Shown in pieces: positions 43,655 through 52,318 of a stretch of 64,000 nt of DNA (positions are counted from its first letter, which is position 1; each line of letters opens with the position of its first letter). The stretch spans positions 124,001 to 188,000 of the forward strand of contig NZ_QMIK01000004.1 of assembly GCF_003316845.1 (NCBI RefSeq), given 5' to 3'. The position numbers and the translations under genes were made by a program. The DNA is from Cognataquiflexum aquatile (GTDB lineage Bacteria; Bacteroidota; Bacteroidia; Cytophagales; Cyclobacteriaceae). Under the pieces are notes generated by a model. The model was not told the origin of the DNA, did not search any database, and saw only the letters and a program-made list of their open reading frames with translations.

Positions 43655-43863
43655 ATCTATTTATTTTGGTTGTCCGCTACTTTGCCAGGAGGCCAATAAT
43701 CTTCTATAAACGGGTTGGAAGACGGAAGTCGGAAGACCCCCGCCTGCCGTCGGGCAGGGATGTACCGTTCATTATGGTTTCCGGCCATGATTTAAATTGG
43801 AAAATCATTTTACTGAAATCAATGCATATATGCATATTTTAGTAGAATTGGATCAAATCTTCT

Positions 43864-43916
43864 AAACTGCTTTTTCTTCGTTGATGTATCTTCGAAGGGA
43901 AAGCAGTTTTATTTTT
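43864..43916. terminator. hairpin AAACTGCTTT/AAAGCAGTTT
   Basis: Arms 43864-43873 and 43900-43909 with an inner CTTCG/CGAAG pairing, followed by TATTTTTT. It lies 210 bp beyond galM; an orphan terminator, possibly of an unrecognised transcript. Confidence 0.55.
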
Positions 43917-44003
43917 TGGAGTATTGGGCAATCGATAGGTTATCAGGAGTTTCTTTTGAAAATTCAGTCTCTATTGATGCTATTGTCTGATTATTCGAAA
44001 AGC

Positions 44004-44036
44004 AAAAAGCCCAAGCTTGGTGGCATGGGCTTTTTT
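44004..44036. terminator. hairpin AAAAAGCCCA/TGGGCTTTTT
   Basis: Arms 44004-44013 and 44026-44035 with a 12-nt loop and a T-run on the plus side. Could end transcripts from either direction. Confidence 0.7.
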
Positions 44037-44141
44037 GTCTTTACGAAGCAAGAGGTTTGTTTTAAATTCTGATTGCAGTTATTAATCCAATAGAGATTAA
44101 AGAATTGCAATACATCTGTCATCCGTCATCGGACAATTTTT

Positions 44142-45542
44142 TTACACTTCTTTCACCTCAGCAGTCAATTTCTGAAGTGTGGCTTTGGCATCTCCAAAAA
44201 GCATTCTGGTTTTAGGATAGAAGAAGAGTTCATTTTCTATACCGGCATAACCTGCCGCCATACCTCTTTTGAGGATGATTACATTTTTGGCTTGGTCGAC
44301 TTCGAGGATTGGCATACCATATATCGGAGAGGAAGGGTCATTCTTGGCAGCCGGATTGACCACATCATTGGCCCCGATCACGACTACGACGTCTGTGTTG
44401 GCAAACTTGGAATTGATCTCTTCCATTTCCTGCATCCTTTCATAAGGTACATCAGCTTCCGCCAAAAGCACGTTCATGTGTCCCGGCATCCGCCCTGCCA
44501 CCGGATGGATGGCATAATTGACTTCAACTCCTTTTTCTCCCAACAATTTCTCCAGTTCATGGCAAATATGCTGCGCCTGCGCGACTGCCAATCCATAGCC
44601 TGGTACGATTACGACACTTTGTGAATAGGAAAGCAACACGGCTGTATCTGAGATGCTAATTTCACGGACCGTTTGGTCACCACTAGCGGATTTTGCACCA
44701 CCGGGTGCGGCGCTACCAAATGCACCCAACAATACATTGGTCAACGACCTGTTCATGGCTTTACACATGAGGATCGTCAGGATTGTTCCTGCCGAACCGA
44801 CAAGAATACCTCCTGTCAGCATGGCTTTGTTACCATAAAGGAAACCACCAAAAGCCGCTGCCATACCTGTAAAGGAATTGAGCAGGGAGATTACCACCGG
44901 CATATCTGCTCCCCCGATCGGCATCACAAACAGCACTCCGTAGATCAAAGCAATTCCAAGAAGGACATAGAATAGAAGAGGGTCAGAACCGCTTACCATT
45001 TGGTATACGATCAATACGACTATTGTTCCCAACATGACCATGTTGATGACTTGGTTCATTGGCAATACTTTGTCCTGGATTTTTCCTTCCAGTTTGCCGT
45101 AGGCAATGATAGAACCGGAGAATGAAACCGAACCGATCAAAAGGCCCAAAAGCATCACCAACAGTTCCCCGTCAAAACCGGTAACCGTGCTGTGCTGATG
45201 GCTTTGGAATTCGATGATCGCGATCAAAGCCGCACAGGCACCACCCATCCCGTTGAAGAAAGACACCATCTGAGGCATGGAAGTCATTTGGACTTTTTTT
45301 GCCATGATGGTTCCGATGACAGTTCCGATGATCAACCCCAAGAAGATCAACCCATAATTGATCATTTTTCCCGAATCATAATCTTGGTATAGCGTGATGG
45401 TGGCAATGATGGCGATCAGCATTCCCCCGGCTGCGATGAGGTTTCCTTTCCTTGCCGAATCAGGGTTACTGAGCATTTTCAATCCCAGAATAAATGTCAG
45501 GGATGCTATGAGATAACTGATTTCTAATATGTTCAGGCTCAT
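44142..45542 (-). CDS. pntB: NAD(P) transhydrogenase subunit beta
   Basis: 466 residues: about nine membrane helices (1-270) and the NADP-binding domain III (VVIVPGYGLAVAQAQHICHELE, HPVAGRMPGHMNVLLAEADV, VVVIGANDVVNPAAK, GMPILEVDQAKNVIILKRGM). With the two alpha parts it moves hydride from NADH to NADP+ using the proton gradient. Overlaps pntA2 by 4 bp (ATGA). Confidence 0.96.
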   Translation of the reverse strand: MSLNILEISYLIASLTFILGLKMLSNPDSARKGNLIAAGGMLIAIIATITLYQDYDSGKMINYGLIFLGLIIGTVIGTIMAKKVQMTSMPQMVSFFNGMGGACAALIAIIEFQSHQHSTVTGFDGELLVMLLGLLIGSVSFSGSIIAYGKLEGKIQDKVLPMNQVINMVMLGTIVVLIVYQMVSGSDPLLFYVLLGIALIYGVLFVMPIGGADMPVVISLLNSFTGMAAAFGGFLYGNKAMLTGGILVGSAGTILTILMCKAMNRSLTNVLLGAFGSAAPGGAKSASGDQTVREISISDTAVLLSYSQSVVIVPGYGLAVAQAQHICHELEKLLGEKGVEVNYAIHPVAGRMPGHMNVLLAEADVPYERMQEMEEINSKFANTDVVVVIGANDVVNPAAKNDPSSPIYGMPILEVDQAKNVIILKRGMAAGYAGIENELFFYPKTRMLFGDAKATLQKLTAEVKEV

Positions 45543-45856
45543 GATTTCTTAGGTTTTTTCTTAAACATCTCCAACATTCTGTCCGTCACCACAAATCCGC
45601 CGATGACATTCAAAGTGCCCACCAATACGGCCAAAAATCCGACTGACAAGGCAAGGTAATTATCAGGAGAAGCCTGCAGCATGACGATGATGGCACCCAC
45701 GACTACCACCCCGTGGATGGCATTGGCACCGGACATCAGGGGAGTATGAAGGATGGCAGGGACATTGGAAATTACTTCCACACCTAATAGGATGGCTAGC
45801 AACAGGAAATATACCATTTCCATATTTTCGCCTATATAACTTAGCACTTGTTCCAT
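45539..45856 (-). CDS. pntAB: NAD(P) transhydrogenase subunit alpha, membrane part
   Basis: 105 residues with about three to four helices (VYFLLLAILLGVEVISNVPA, HGVVVVGAIIVML, VGFLAVLVGTLNVIGGFVV). This is the separate membrane part of the split alpha subunit, common in Bacteroidota and alpha-proteobacteria. Starts 2 bp after pntA1. Confidence 0.93.
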   Translation of the reverse strand: MEQVLSYIGENMEMVYFLLLAILLGVEVISNVPAILHTPLMSGANAIHGVVVVGAIIVMLQASPDNYLALSVGFLAVLVGTLNVIGGFVVTDRMLEMFKKKPKKS

Positions 45857-45858
45857 GG

Positions 45859-46983
45859 TCAGTTGTTTTGCATTTGAATGATTCTTGGACTGATCGGATT
45901 GCCGGCATGGCAGACACAGGTGCCGGTGACGATATCATCCTCAAAATTCAGGTTGAGGTTTCCGTCCTTGATGATCAGTTTGAGAAAATTAAGGTAATTT
46001 TTGCCATACATTTTGCTGGCATCCTGAGGCATGCTTGAAGCCAGATTTCCGACTCCGACAATGCGCACGCCGTTGACTTCCACGGTTTGATCCGGCTGGG
46101 AGAGTGCACAGTTTCCTCCTGAGGAAGCGGCAAGGTCAATGATAACTGAACCCGGTTTCATAGCCCTGACAGTTCTTTCCTCCACGAGCTGTGGTGCTTT
46201 TCGTCCCGGAATCTGTGCGGTAGTGATGATGATATCTGCCTTGGTGGCATGCTCATGAATCGTGTCTTTTTGTTTTTGGATGTACTCCGGAGTTTGTTCG
46301 ACAGCATAGCCACCGGCTCCTTTGTCCTCCTTGGCACCTTCGACATCGACAAATTTTGCCCCCAAAGAAAGTACTTCTTCCTTGGCTGCCTGTCTGACAT
46401 CAAATGCAAAAACAGAGGCTCCGAGTCTCCTTGAAGTAGCAATGGCTTGTAGCCCCGCCACACCGGCACCTAAAATCAAGACCCTTGCGGGAGTGATACT
46501 TCCTGCGGCAGTCATAAACATCGGAAAAAATCTCGGAAGGAGATTGGCAGCCATCAATACGGCTTTGTAACCTGTGACTGTAGCCATGGAAGAAAGCACG
46601 TCCATGGATTGGGCCCTAGTCGTCCTCGGTACCAACTCCATACTGAATGCGGTTTTTTTCTGTTGGATCAGGTACTTGGTAAGTTCAGGATTGAACAAGG
46701 CACCCATTTGTCCCATCAGCACCGCCTCGGGTTTCAATCCGCTTATTTCACTTTGTGAAATGGGTTGGATACCGATGACCAAATCTGATTGTGTTACTAT
46801 TTCCTGTCTGCTGTGTATTTCTGCTCCGGCTTCTTTGTAGAGTTCATCCGATGCATAGGCTCTAGCGCCTGCATGTGTTTCTACCCAAACCGAGACCTTC
46901 CAGCTGAGGAGTGTTTTGACCGCTTCCGGCAAAAGCGCTACCCTGGACTCGTCTTGGGGTTCTTTTAAAATCCCTATTATCAT
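45859..46983 (-). CDS. pntAA: NAD(P) transhydrogenase subunit alpha, NAD-binding part
   Basis: 374 residues from MIIGILKEPQDESRVALLP, the family start; an ATG at 47019 adds 12 unrelated residues. The alanine dehydrogenase/PntA fold has RVLILGAGVAGLQAIATSRRLGA and the NAD-site loop RKAPQLVEERTVRAMKPGSVIIDLAA. First gene of the three-gene pnt operon. Confidence 0.95.
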   Translation of the reverse strand: MIIGILKEPQDESRVALLPEAVKTLLSWKVSVWVETHAGARAYASDELYKEAGAEIHSRQEIVTQSDLVIGIQPISQSEISGLKPEAVLMGQMGALFNPELTKYLIQQKKTAFSMELVPRTTRAQSMDVLSSMATVTGYKAVLMAANLLPRFFPMFMTAAGSITPARVLILGAGVAGLQAIATSRRLGASVFAFDVRQAAKEEVLSLGAKFVDVEGAKEDKGAGGYAVEQTPEYIQKQKDTIHEHATKADIIITTAQIPGRKAPQLVEERTVRAMKPGSVIIDLAASSGGNCALSQPDQTVEVNGVRIVGVGNLASSMPQDASKMYGKNYLNFLKLIIKDGNLNLNFEDDIVTGTCVCHAGNPISPRIIQMQNN

Positions 46984-47324
46984 TGGTTGAAAATGTGATG
47001 GCGATAAATATATGCTCAAAAGATTTGAAGTCCTTAAACTATCAAAAAGATTGCAAAAATAAAGTGATTTTAATCAGGCGGTATTGGTTTATTTTGATTT
47101 GAGTGATTTTTTTGGAATATTGTGCAAAATCTCGCAGGTATAGTAAGTATCACCCCAAACCAATTCCCTTAAACATCAGCTGTTTTTAGTCCAAATAGAA
47201 CCTTTTTGTCAGGGACAAACAGTTATTTAAGTAAAATCAATCCACCTTTAAATTCCATCCTAATAAAATTAGGTAGGCAATGTTATTGTGGAATCAGCCC
47301 TCAGTAATTATTTATATCTATCTC
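46984..47324. other. divergent promoter region, nothing firm
   Basis: About 340 bp between pntA1 and the deacetylase-like gene. AT-rich with no repeat family that I can see. Both promoters should lie here, but I could not fix their elements. Confidence 0.4.
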
Positions 47325-48104
47325 ATGAAAACCAACCTAGTCCGATTTAGCCTGTTAATGGCTTTTTTTCTATCTTTTTATCAGAAATCCTATTGTCAAA
47401 ACCAATGTTTGTTGGACGGAATTATCAGAGGGGACATTTCCAAAAAACAGGTTTCTCTCGTATTGACGGGTCATGAATACGCTGAAGGAGGTTGGGAAAT
47501 TTTGGAAACTTTGGAGCGGAGTAATCTAAAAGCGTCATTTTTTTTCACGGGGGATTTTTATAGGAATCATGAGTTTGAACCTTTGATCAAAGCCATCAAG
47601 AACAAAGGCCATTATCTTGGTGCCCATTCGGACAAGCACCTTCTTTATTGTTCTTGGGAAGAAAGGTCACAGCTATTGATTGACAGGTACACTTTTTCAA
47701 AAGACCTTTTGGACAACTATTCAGAAATGAAGCGGTTTGGTATCGAACAGGAAAATGCGCCTTATTTTTTACCTCCTTACGAATGGTATAATGAAAATAT
47801 CACTGAATGGACACGAAAGTTGGGATTTCAGCTTATCAATTTTACACCGGGTCCCAAAACCCCTGCCGATTATACCGATCCGGAAATGGAAAATTATATC
47901 AATTCGGAAGAAATTATGCAAACTGTATGGCAGGCTGAATTCAAGGACCCCAACGGACTGAATGGCTATATTATACTGCTACATATTGGGGTAGGAGATA
48001 AGCGAACAGATAAATTTTACAAACTCCTTCCGGATTTGATCAAAGGATTGCAAAAAGAAGGTTACGAAATTGTGGGTTTGAACGAATTGCTCGAAAAGAA
48101 TTGA
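47325..48104 (+). CDS. polysaccharide-deacetylase-like secreted protein with altered active site
   Basis: 259 residues from MKTNLVRFSLLM, which opens a signal peptide ending near KSYCQ; an upstream ATG at 47280 adds 15 residues. NodB-type landmarks remain: KASFFFTGDFYRN, HYLGAHSDKHLLY (the H-x3-H metal pair), PYFLPPYEWYN, and a late LLHIG. The usual acidic pair of the first motif (TFDDG) is replaced by LTGHEYAEGG, so catalysis may be changed or lost. It converges with the ATP-grasp gene across 5 bp. Confidence 0.82.
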   Translation: MKTNLVRFSLLMAFFLSFYQKSYCQNQCLLDGIIRGDISKKQVSLVLTGHEYAEGGWEILETLERSNLKASFFFTGDFYRNHEFEPLIKAIKNKGHYLGAHSDKHLLYCSWEERSQLLIDRYTFSKDLLDNYSEMKRFGIEQENAPYFLPPYEWYNENITEWTRKLGFQLINFTPGPKTPADYTDPEMENYINSEEIMQTVWQAEFKDPNGLNGYIILLHIGVGDKRTDKFYKLLPDLIKGLQKEGYEIVGLNELLEKN

Positions 48105-48109
48105 GCGGA

Positions 48110-49300
48110 TTATTTTTCAAACAAACCTATTGTACCACCTACCCAGTCTTTGTCTTTGTTGAATTTGACGCCGATCATTTCTCCACGGCTTAGGCGGACG
48201 AGGTTCCCTATCAGGGTGGGATTTTCGTCTTTCTCCGGCCAAACAGCCAAAATCCGCACCTCGGCCTTAACCTTTCCTTCAATGGCTTGGAGAACAGGAA
48301 CGTACTTGGCTTTTTTCTGAAGGATGTAAAGGTCTTTGTCTTTTACCGCTTCAACATCGGATTTTTTGACATTAAAAATCACCCCGCTTCCTGAAAAGGA
48401 AAACAAAGGCTTCAAAACGTAATTTTCCAGATCATCGGGTATTTCCTTCAACTCGCTCAATAAAGTTGTCTCTATGAAATAGGGGCCATTTAAATATGGC
48501 AGGATGAATTTACTGATGCGATAAAACCAATTTGGGTGGCCTGCCCATTCCACATCCAGTTCCTCCAAAAAAGAAAATTGCATGTTGAGGTCTTTTCTTG
48601 CTTCAAGTTCATCGAAAATCACCCTGTTATAAATTCTTTTGATTTGGATCTCACGACCTTTTTTATTGATGTAAAAAAGCTGCTTCCCTTTTTTGATCAC
48701 TTCTGTGACGCAGACAAAAGGAACTCCAAGATCTCTTTGGCAATAGTAAAAATCAATTTTGGTGTTTTGTTTTTCAGGCTCGATTTCAAGCAAGATAACT
48801 TCTTCAGGTTGGTATCCGTTGAGGACAGTTTTTTTGAAAATTTTCAGGTATCCATCCGAGTCAAGGTCACTCAGATAGGGAGTGAATTGGGAGAGATAGG
48901 GGTAGGCCTTTTTGATTTTTTCAAAAAGGTTATATTGAAAATTGAATACGGACGGGAAACCCTGGACTTCAATCAATTTGGGAATGATCTTCCCATCTTC
49001 TTCGCAGATGCCAAAATCAATTGCCAAAAACTCAGTGTGCCTGTTTTGATTCGGTACATTAAAATTGAGACCTAACGAAGGTTCGGTAAGTTGGTTGAAA
49101 TCTTTTCTTTTGATGAAATCGACGACATGTTGACAGCCTTCGATGAGTTGGGCTTTCAATTGACTGGGAATAAAGAAAGGGGTCTCTGCTACCCTGAATG
49201 TCGGCAGGTAATCAAAATCTGAGGCTAGGTCATTTAGAAAAGCCTGATATTTTTCTTTACTGAACCCGTTGTTGAAAAATTCCCGATGCTGCTGAATCAT
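48110..49300 (-). CDS. ATP-grasp ligase (last gene of the amidoligase cluster)
   Basis: 396 residues, cytoplasmic. Core motifs: FLAIDFGICEEDGKIIPKLIEVQGFPS in the first half, ENYVLKPLFSFSGSGVIF with the ATP-binding lysine and Ser/Gly loop, and ILQKKAKYVPV, VKAEVRILAVW in the last third. This order, with the acidic metal-binding part before the ATP loop, suggests a circularly permuted ATP-grasp. Substrate unknown. It starts 10 bp after the glutamine amidotransferase. Confidence 0.82.
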   Translation of the reverse strand: MIQQHREFFNNGFSKEKYQAFLNDLASDFDYLPTFRVAETPFFIPSQLKAQLIEGCQHVVDFIKRKDFNQLTEPSLGLNFNVPNQNRHTEFLAIDFGICEEDGKIIPKLIEVQGFPSVFNFQYNLFEKIKKAYPYLSQFTPYLSDLDSDGYLKIFKKTVLNGYQPEEVILLEIEPEKQNTKIDFYYCQRDLGVPFVCVTEVIKKGKQLFYINKKGREIQIKRIYNRVIFDELEARKDLNMQFSFLEELDVEWAGHPNWFYRISKFILPYLNGPYFIETTLLSELKEIPDDLENYVLKPLFSFSGSGVIFNVKKSDVEAVKDKDLYILQKKAKYVPVLQAIEGKVKAEVRILAVWPEKDENPTLIGNLVRLSRGEMIGVKFNKDKDWVGGTIGLFEK

Positions 49301-49310
49301 AGTTCACTAA

Positions 49311-50135
49311 TTATTGAAGGATGGCCTGTTGCTCTTTGATAAATTGGATGGATTGGGAAAGGAAGTTAGGAATCAGCGTTTCATTGGTCTTGTAGATGGT
49401 GTGTTCTTCCACAATATGCTCAAGCATCGCCAAGTAGCGGGACTTTCCCCTTAGGGCAATGATTTCATCTCTGACTTCGTGTTTTTTGAGGTGGCTCAGA
49501 AAACCTACCGGATCGGCTTCCGGGTGGAATTGGGTCCCTACCATTTCCGGCGAAAACCTGATGGCCATGATTGCTCTTTCGTATTCTACATGGTTTCGGA
49601 TTTTTTCAAGTGCAATGATTTCAGCATCCATTTCCCTGAATTTTTTTTGGTGTGGCTGCACCACCTGGTAATCTCTGGAATCAATAGCCCAAAATGGATT
49701 ATCCAAACCTTCAAATATTGGATCCGTCATCCCTGATTCGGTTTTGTGGATGGTCATTACCCCGAAAGAGGTGGATTTTCTCCGGGTCACATTGGCCAGC
49801 CCAAAATGGTTTACCGCCATCTGAAAGGAATGACAAATGAAAAGGATGTATTTTTTTCTTTCATTGGTCTGATTCCAAACCCAAATGTCATCGATCAGTT
49901 GGTAATATTTTTTATCCCAAATGCCATCACCTTCCAGCGGATTTCCGGGTCCACCGGAAGAGATATAAAGGTTGAAGTCTTCTATATTGGGGACATCCGC
50001 ATTTTGTCTTACATCAAAAACTTCAAGGCTCAGTTCGTCGGCAAACCTTCCTACAATATCATGGATACAACGCATACCCTGATTGGCTTTGCCATTGTAC
50101 ATGTCCAAAACAGCAACTTTGATTTTTTCTTGCAT
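49311..50135 (-). CDS. class I glutamine amidotransferase
   Basis: 274 residues from MQEKIKVAVLDMYNG; an ATG at 50207 adds 24 unlike residues. The triad is visible: Cys in ILFICHSFQMA (a GCxGxQ-type elbow reading ICHSFQ) and His/Glu in GTQFHPEADPVG. It releases ammonia from glutamine. In this cluster the ammonia could amidate the product, or the enzyme could act as a gamma-glutamyl hydrolase (inference). It lies 96 bp after the GCS2 gene and 10 bp before the second ATP-grasp. Confidence 0.88.
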   Translation of the reverse strand: MQEKIKVAVLDMYNGKANQGMRCIHDIVGRFADELSLEVFDVRQNADVPNIEDFNLYISSGGPGNPLEGDGIWDKKYYQLIDDIWVWNQTNERKKYILFICHSFQMAVNHFGLANVTRRKSTSFGVMTIHKTESGMTDPIFEGLDNPFWAIDSRDYQVVQPHQKKFREMDAEIIALEKIRNHVEYERAIMAIRFSPEMVGTQFHPEADPVGFLSHLKKHEVRDEIIALRGKSRYLAMLEHIVEEHTIYKTNETLIPNFLSQSIQFIKEQQAILQ

Positions 50136-50231
50136 GGTGATTGTTTGATTTTTGGGGCCGAAAGTTAAAGAGTTTTGAATGCAGGTATGTGAAAAATTAT
50201 TTCCCATCCCACGTTCAAAACCCTTTTCCTA

Positions 50232-51341
50232 CTAGATTCCTTTGGTGAATTCTCCCACAATGAAGTCCACCACTTTGGACAGATCATGGTCATTCTCTTC
50301 AAATACCGCAAGCTGCTTGTCAGCGCCTGTACCGTTTTTGAGGATTTCATAGACATAATTGATCTCCTGCCTGCTTCCCAACTCGTCTACCACGTCGTCG
50401 ATAAATTCCAACAACTCCACCATCAACTCCTTGTAAGCGACTTCTTTTTTCTGACCAAAGTCGATCATCAACCCATCTGTCCCATACCTTGCCGCCCTGA
50501 ACTTATTTTCGCGGATCAGGGCTATTCTGTAGATATTGAAGCTGGTATTCATCATACTCATTTTGTAGAGTTTGGCAACTACAGCTTGGATCAGTGCGGT
50601 GATACAGATTGTTTCATCTACAGTCAGACACATGTCGCAGATCCTAAACTCAATGGTGCTGAAGAAGGGATGCATCCTCAGGTCCCACCATATTTTTTTA
50701 GGATTGTCGATACAGTTGGTCTTGACCAATGTCTCTAGGAAATTATCATAAGACTGTACAGAATCAAAATATTCTGGAAGGCCTGTTCTGGGGAATTTGG
50801 CAAAGACGTGAGCTCTGAAAGCTTTAAAGCCTGTATTTCTCCCTTCCCAAAAAGGTGAGTTTGTCGAAAGGGCGTAAATATGCGGAAGGAAATAGCATGC
50901 CTGATTCATGATTTGCAGCGCAAGTTCCCTGTTTTCGATGCCCACATGGACATGCAGTCCGAAAATTAAATTGGACCTTGCCGTATCCTGAAGTTCTTTG
51001 ACGATCATGTGGTACCGTGGATCATCGGTGATCGGCTGTTCCTGCCATTTTGAGAAAGGATGGGTTCCTGATGCCCCTACAATAAGGTTTTGTTCGGCGG
51101 CCAGGTCCACGATTTTTTTTCTCAGGTAGGAGACTTCATTTCTTGCATCGGCAATGTTTTGACAGATATTGGTCCCAACTTCTACCACAGATTGGTGCAT
51201 TTCTGCCTTTACCTGTTCTTTAAGAATGATTTTGGCACCATCTACAATTTTTGACATGTGGGATCTCAGGTCCCTCGTGTTGGGGTCGATGATTTGGTAT
51301 TCCTCCTCAACGCCCAAAGTGAAAACAGGTAATTTTCTCAT
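50232..51341 (-). CDS. GCS2-family carboxylate-amine ligase (YbdK-like)
   Basis: 369 residues. Motifs of the glutamate-cysteine ligase type 2 family: FTLGVEEEYQIIDP at the start, NLIFGLHVHVGIENRELA, and WWDLRMHPFFSTIEFRICDMC. The family joins glutamate (or another acid) to an amine via an acyl phosphate. It is not beside a glutathione synthase here but between two ATP-grasp genes, so a glutamyl-peptide or amide product other than glutathione is likely. Starts 3 bp after the ATP-grasp stop. Confidence 0.9.
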   Translation of the reverse strand: MRKLPVFTLGVEEEYQIIDPNTRDLRSHMSKIVDGAKIILKEQVKAEMHQSVVEVGTNICQNIADARNEVSYLRKKIVDLAAEQNLIVGASGTHPFSKWQEQPITDDPRYHMIVKELQDTARSNLIFGLHVHVGIENRELALQIMNQACYFLPHIYALSTNSPFWEGRNTGFKAFRAHVFAKFPRTGLPEYFDSVQSYDNFLETLVKTNCIDNPKKIWWDLRMHPFFSTIEFRICDMCLTVDETICITALIQAVVAKLYKMSMMNTSFNIYRIALIRENKFRAARYGTDGLMIDFGQKKEVAYKELMVELLEFIDDVVDELGSRQEINYVYEILKNGTGADKQLAVFEENDHDLSKVVDFIVGEFTKGI

Positions 51342-51344
51342 AGA

Positions 51345-52301
51345 TCAGAATCTTTTGGCCGAACTGACTGCGTCTTTCATAAAAGTACCCCACGTGAGGT
51401 TGATTTTTCCCGGTTTGTGTGATTTGGCGTAGGAAATAGCCATTTTTGCGGCTTCTTCCACTACCCAATCAAAATTTGCCTGACCGACTGAGTTGATGTC
51501 TGCATCCGGTGCGGGATTCCCAAAATCAATGGCATAAGGTACCCCATCTCTTACTGCGAATTCAACGGTATTGAAATCATATCCCAATCCTTCGCAAAGC
51601 TTGATGGTATAATCCTTCACAGTTGCCAATAGTTTTTTGGAAGCAGGAGGTCCATCAATCACATAGCGGAGATGGTGTGGATTACGTGGCTCATACTGCA
51701 TGATACGGACCGCTTTTCCGCCAAGGCAATACACCCTGAAATATTCCTGAAAAACGATTTCTTCCTGTAGCAACATGACCAATTGGCCCGTTTCCCTATG
51801 TTTTTGGAAGAATTCTTCTTTGTTTTCCAAGCGATAGACGTTTTTCCATCCGCCACCCGCATAGGGTTTCATATAGGCAGGAAATCCTACATAGTCAAAA
51901 ATCCCCTGCCAGTCGAGTGGCATTTTTAAGTTTCTGAAGGACTTGGCCGTAGTGTCGGTGGGATGTTCCGCAGAGGGCAAAATCACTGTGTTGGGAAGAG
52001 GGACTCCCAATTGGTCTGCGAGGGCATTGTTAAAAAACTTGTCATCTGCACTCCACCAAAAGGGATTGTTGATGACTGCCGTGCCTGTGAGGGCGGCATT
52101 TTTCAGATAAGCCCTGTAAAAAGGAACGTCCTGAGAAATCCTGTCAATGATGACAGCATACTCAGAAAGTTGGTTTTGGATTACCTTATCGATCAAAACA
52201 GGTTCTGCAACAATTCCTTTTTCATTTTTTTCATTGACTCTTTCGACAAATGCATGGGGAAAAGTGTCTTCCATGCCAAACAGAATTCCTATCTTTTTCA
52301 T
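51345..52301 (-). CDS. ATP-grasp ligase, D-Ala-D-Ala ligase/RimK-like
   Basis: 318 residues. The pre-grasp domain (MKKIGILFGMEDTFPHAFVE) leads to DYVGFPAYMKPYAGGGWKNVY (ATP lysine and Gly-rich loop), LLQEEIVFQEYFRVYCLGG, and the metal ligands in FNTVEFAVRDGVPYAIDFGNP (Glu, Asp, Asn). A typical carboxylate-amine ligase. It lies 17 bp after the esterase and 3 bp before the GCS2 gene, so the two ligases are tightly linked. Confidence 0.87.
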   Translation of the reverse strand: MKKIGILFGMEDTFPHAFVERVNEKNEKGIVAEPVLIDKVIQNQLSEYAVIIDRISQDVPFYRAYLKNAALTGTAVINNPFWWSADDKFFNNALADQLGVPLPNTVILPSAEHPTDTTAKSFRNLKMPLDWQGIFDYVGFPAYMKPYAGGGWKNVYRLENKEEFFQKHRETGQLVMLLQEEIVFQEYFRVYCLGGKAVRIMQYEPRNPHHLRYVIDGPPASKKLLATVKDYTIKLCEGLGYDFNTVEFAVRDGVPYAIDFGNPAPDADINSVGQANFDWVVEEAAKMAISYAKSHKPGKINLTWGTFMKDAVSSAKRF

Positions 52302-52318
52302 ATATGGTTGGTATTTGG

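Larger units (their letters stand above)
43655..44141. other. gene-free stretch with repeats and terminators
   Basis: About 490 bp. Contains a CCGAAG-type repeat (43718-43738), a CCTGCC/GGGCAGG hairpin (43743-43757), two terminator hairpins (43864-43909, 44004-44035) and another short repeat (44114-44133). A 63-codon frame here overlaps the hairpins and looks accidental. Confidence 0.6.

Noticed and set aside
43881-44072. 63-codon plus-strand frame
   Set aside because: Covers two terminator hairpins and shows no protein-like features.
50232-51341. Glutathione biosynthesis (gshA)
   Set aside because: No gshB-like partner is identifiable by context, and two ATP-grasps plus an amidotransferase surround it; a glutathione role is not supported.
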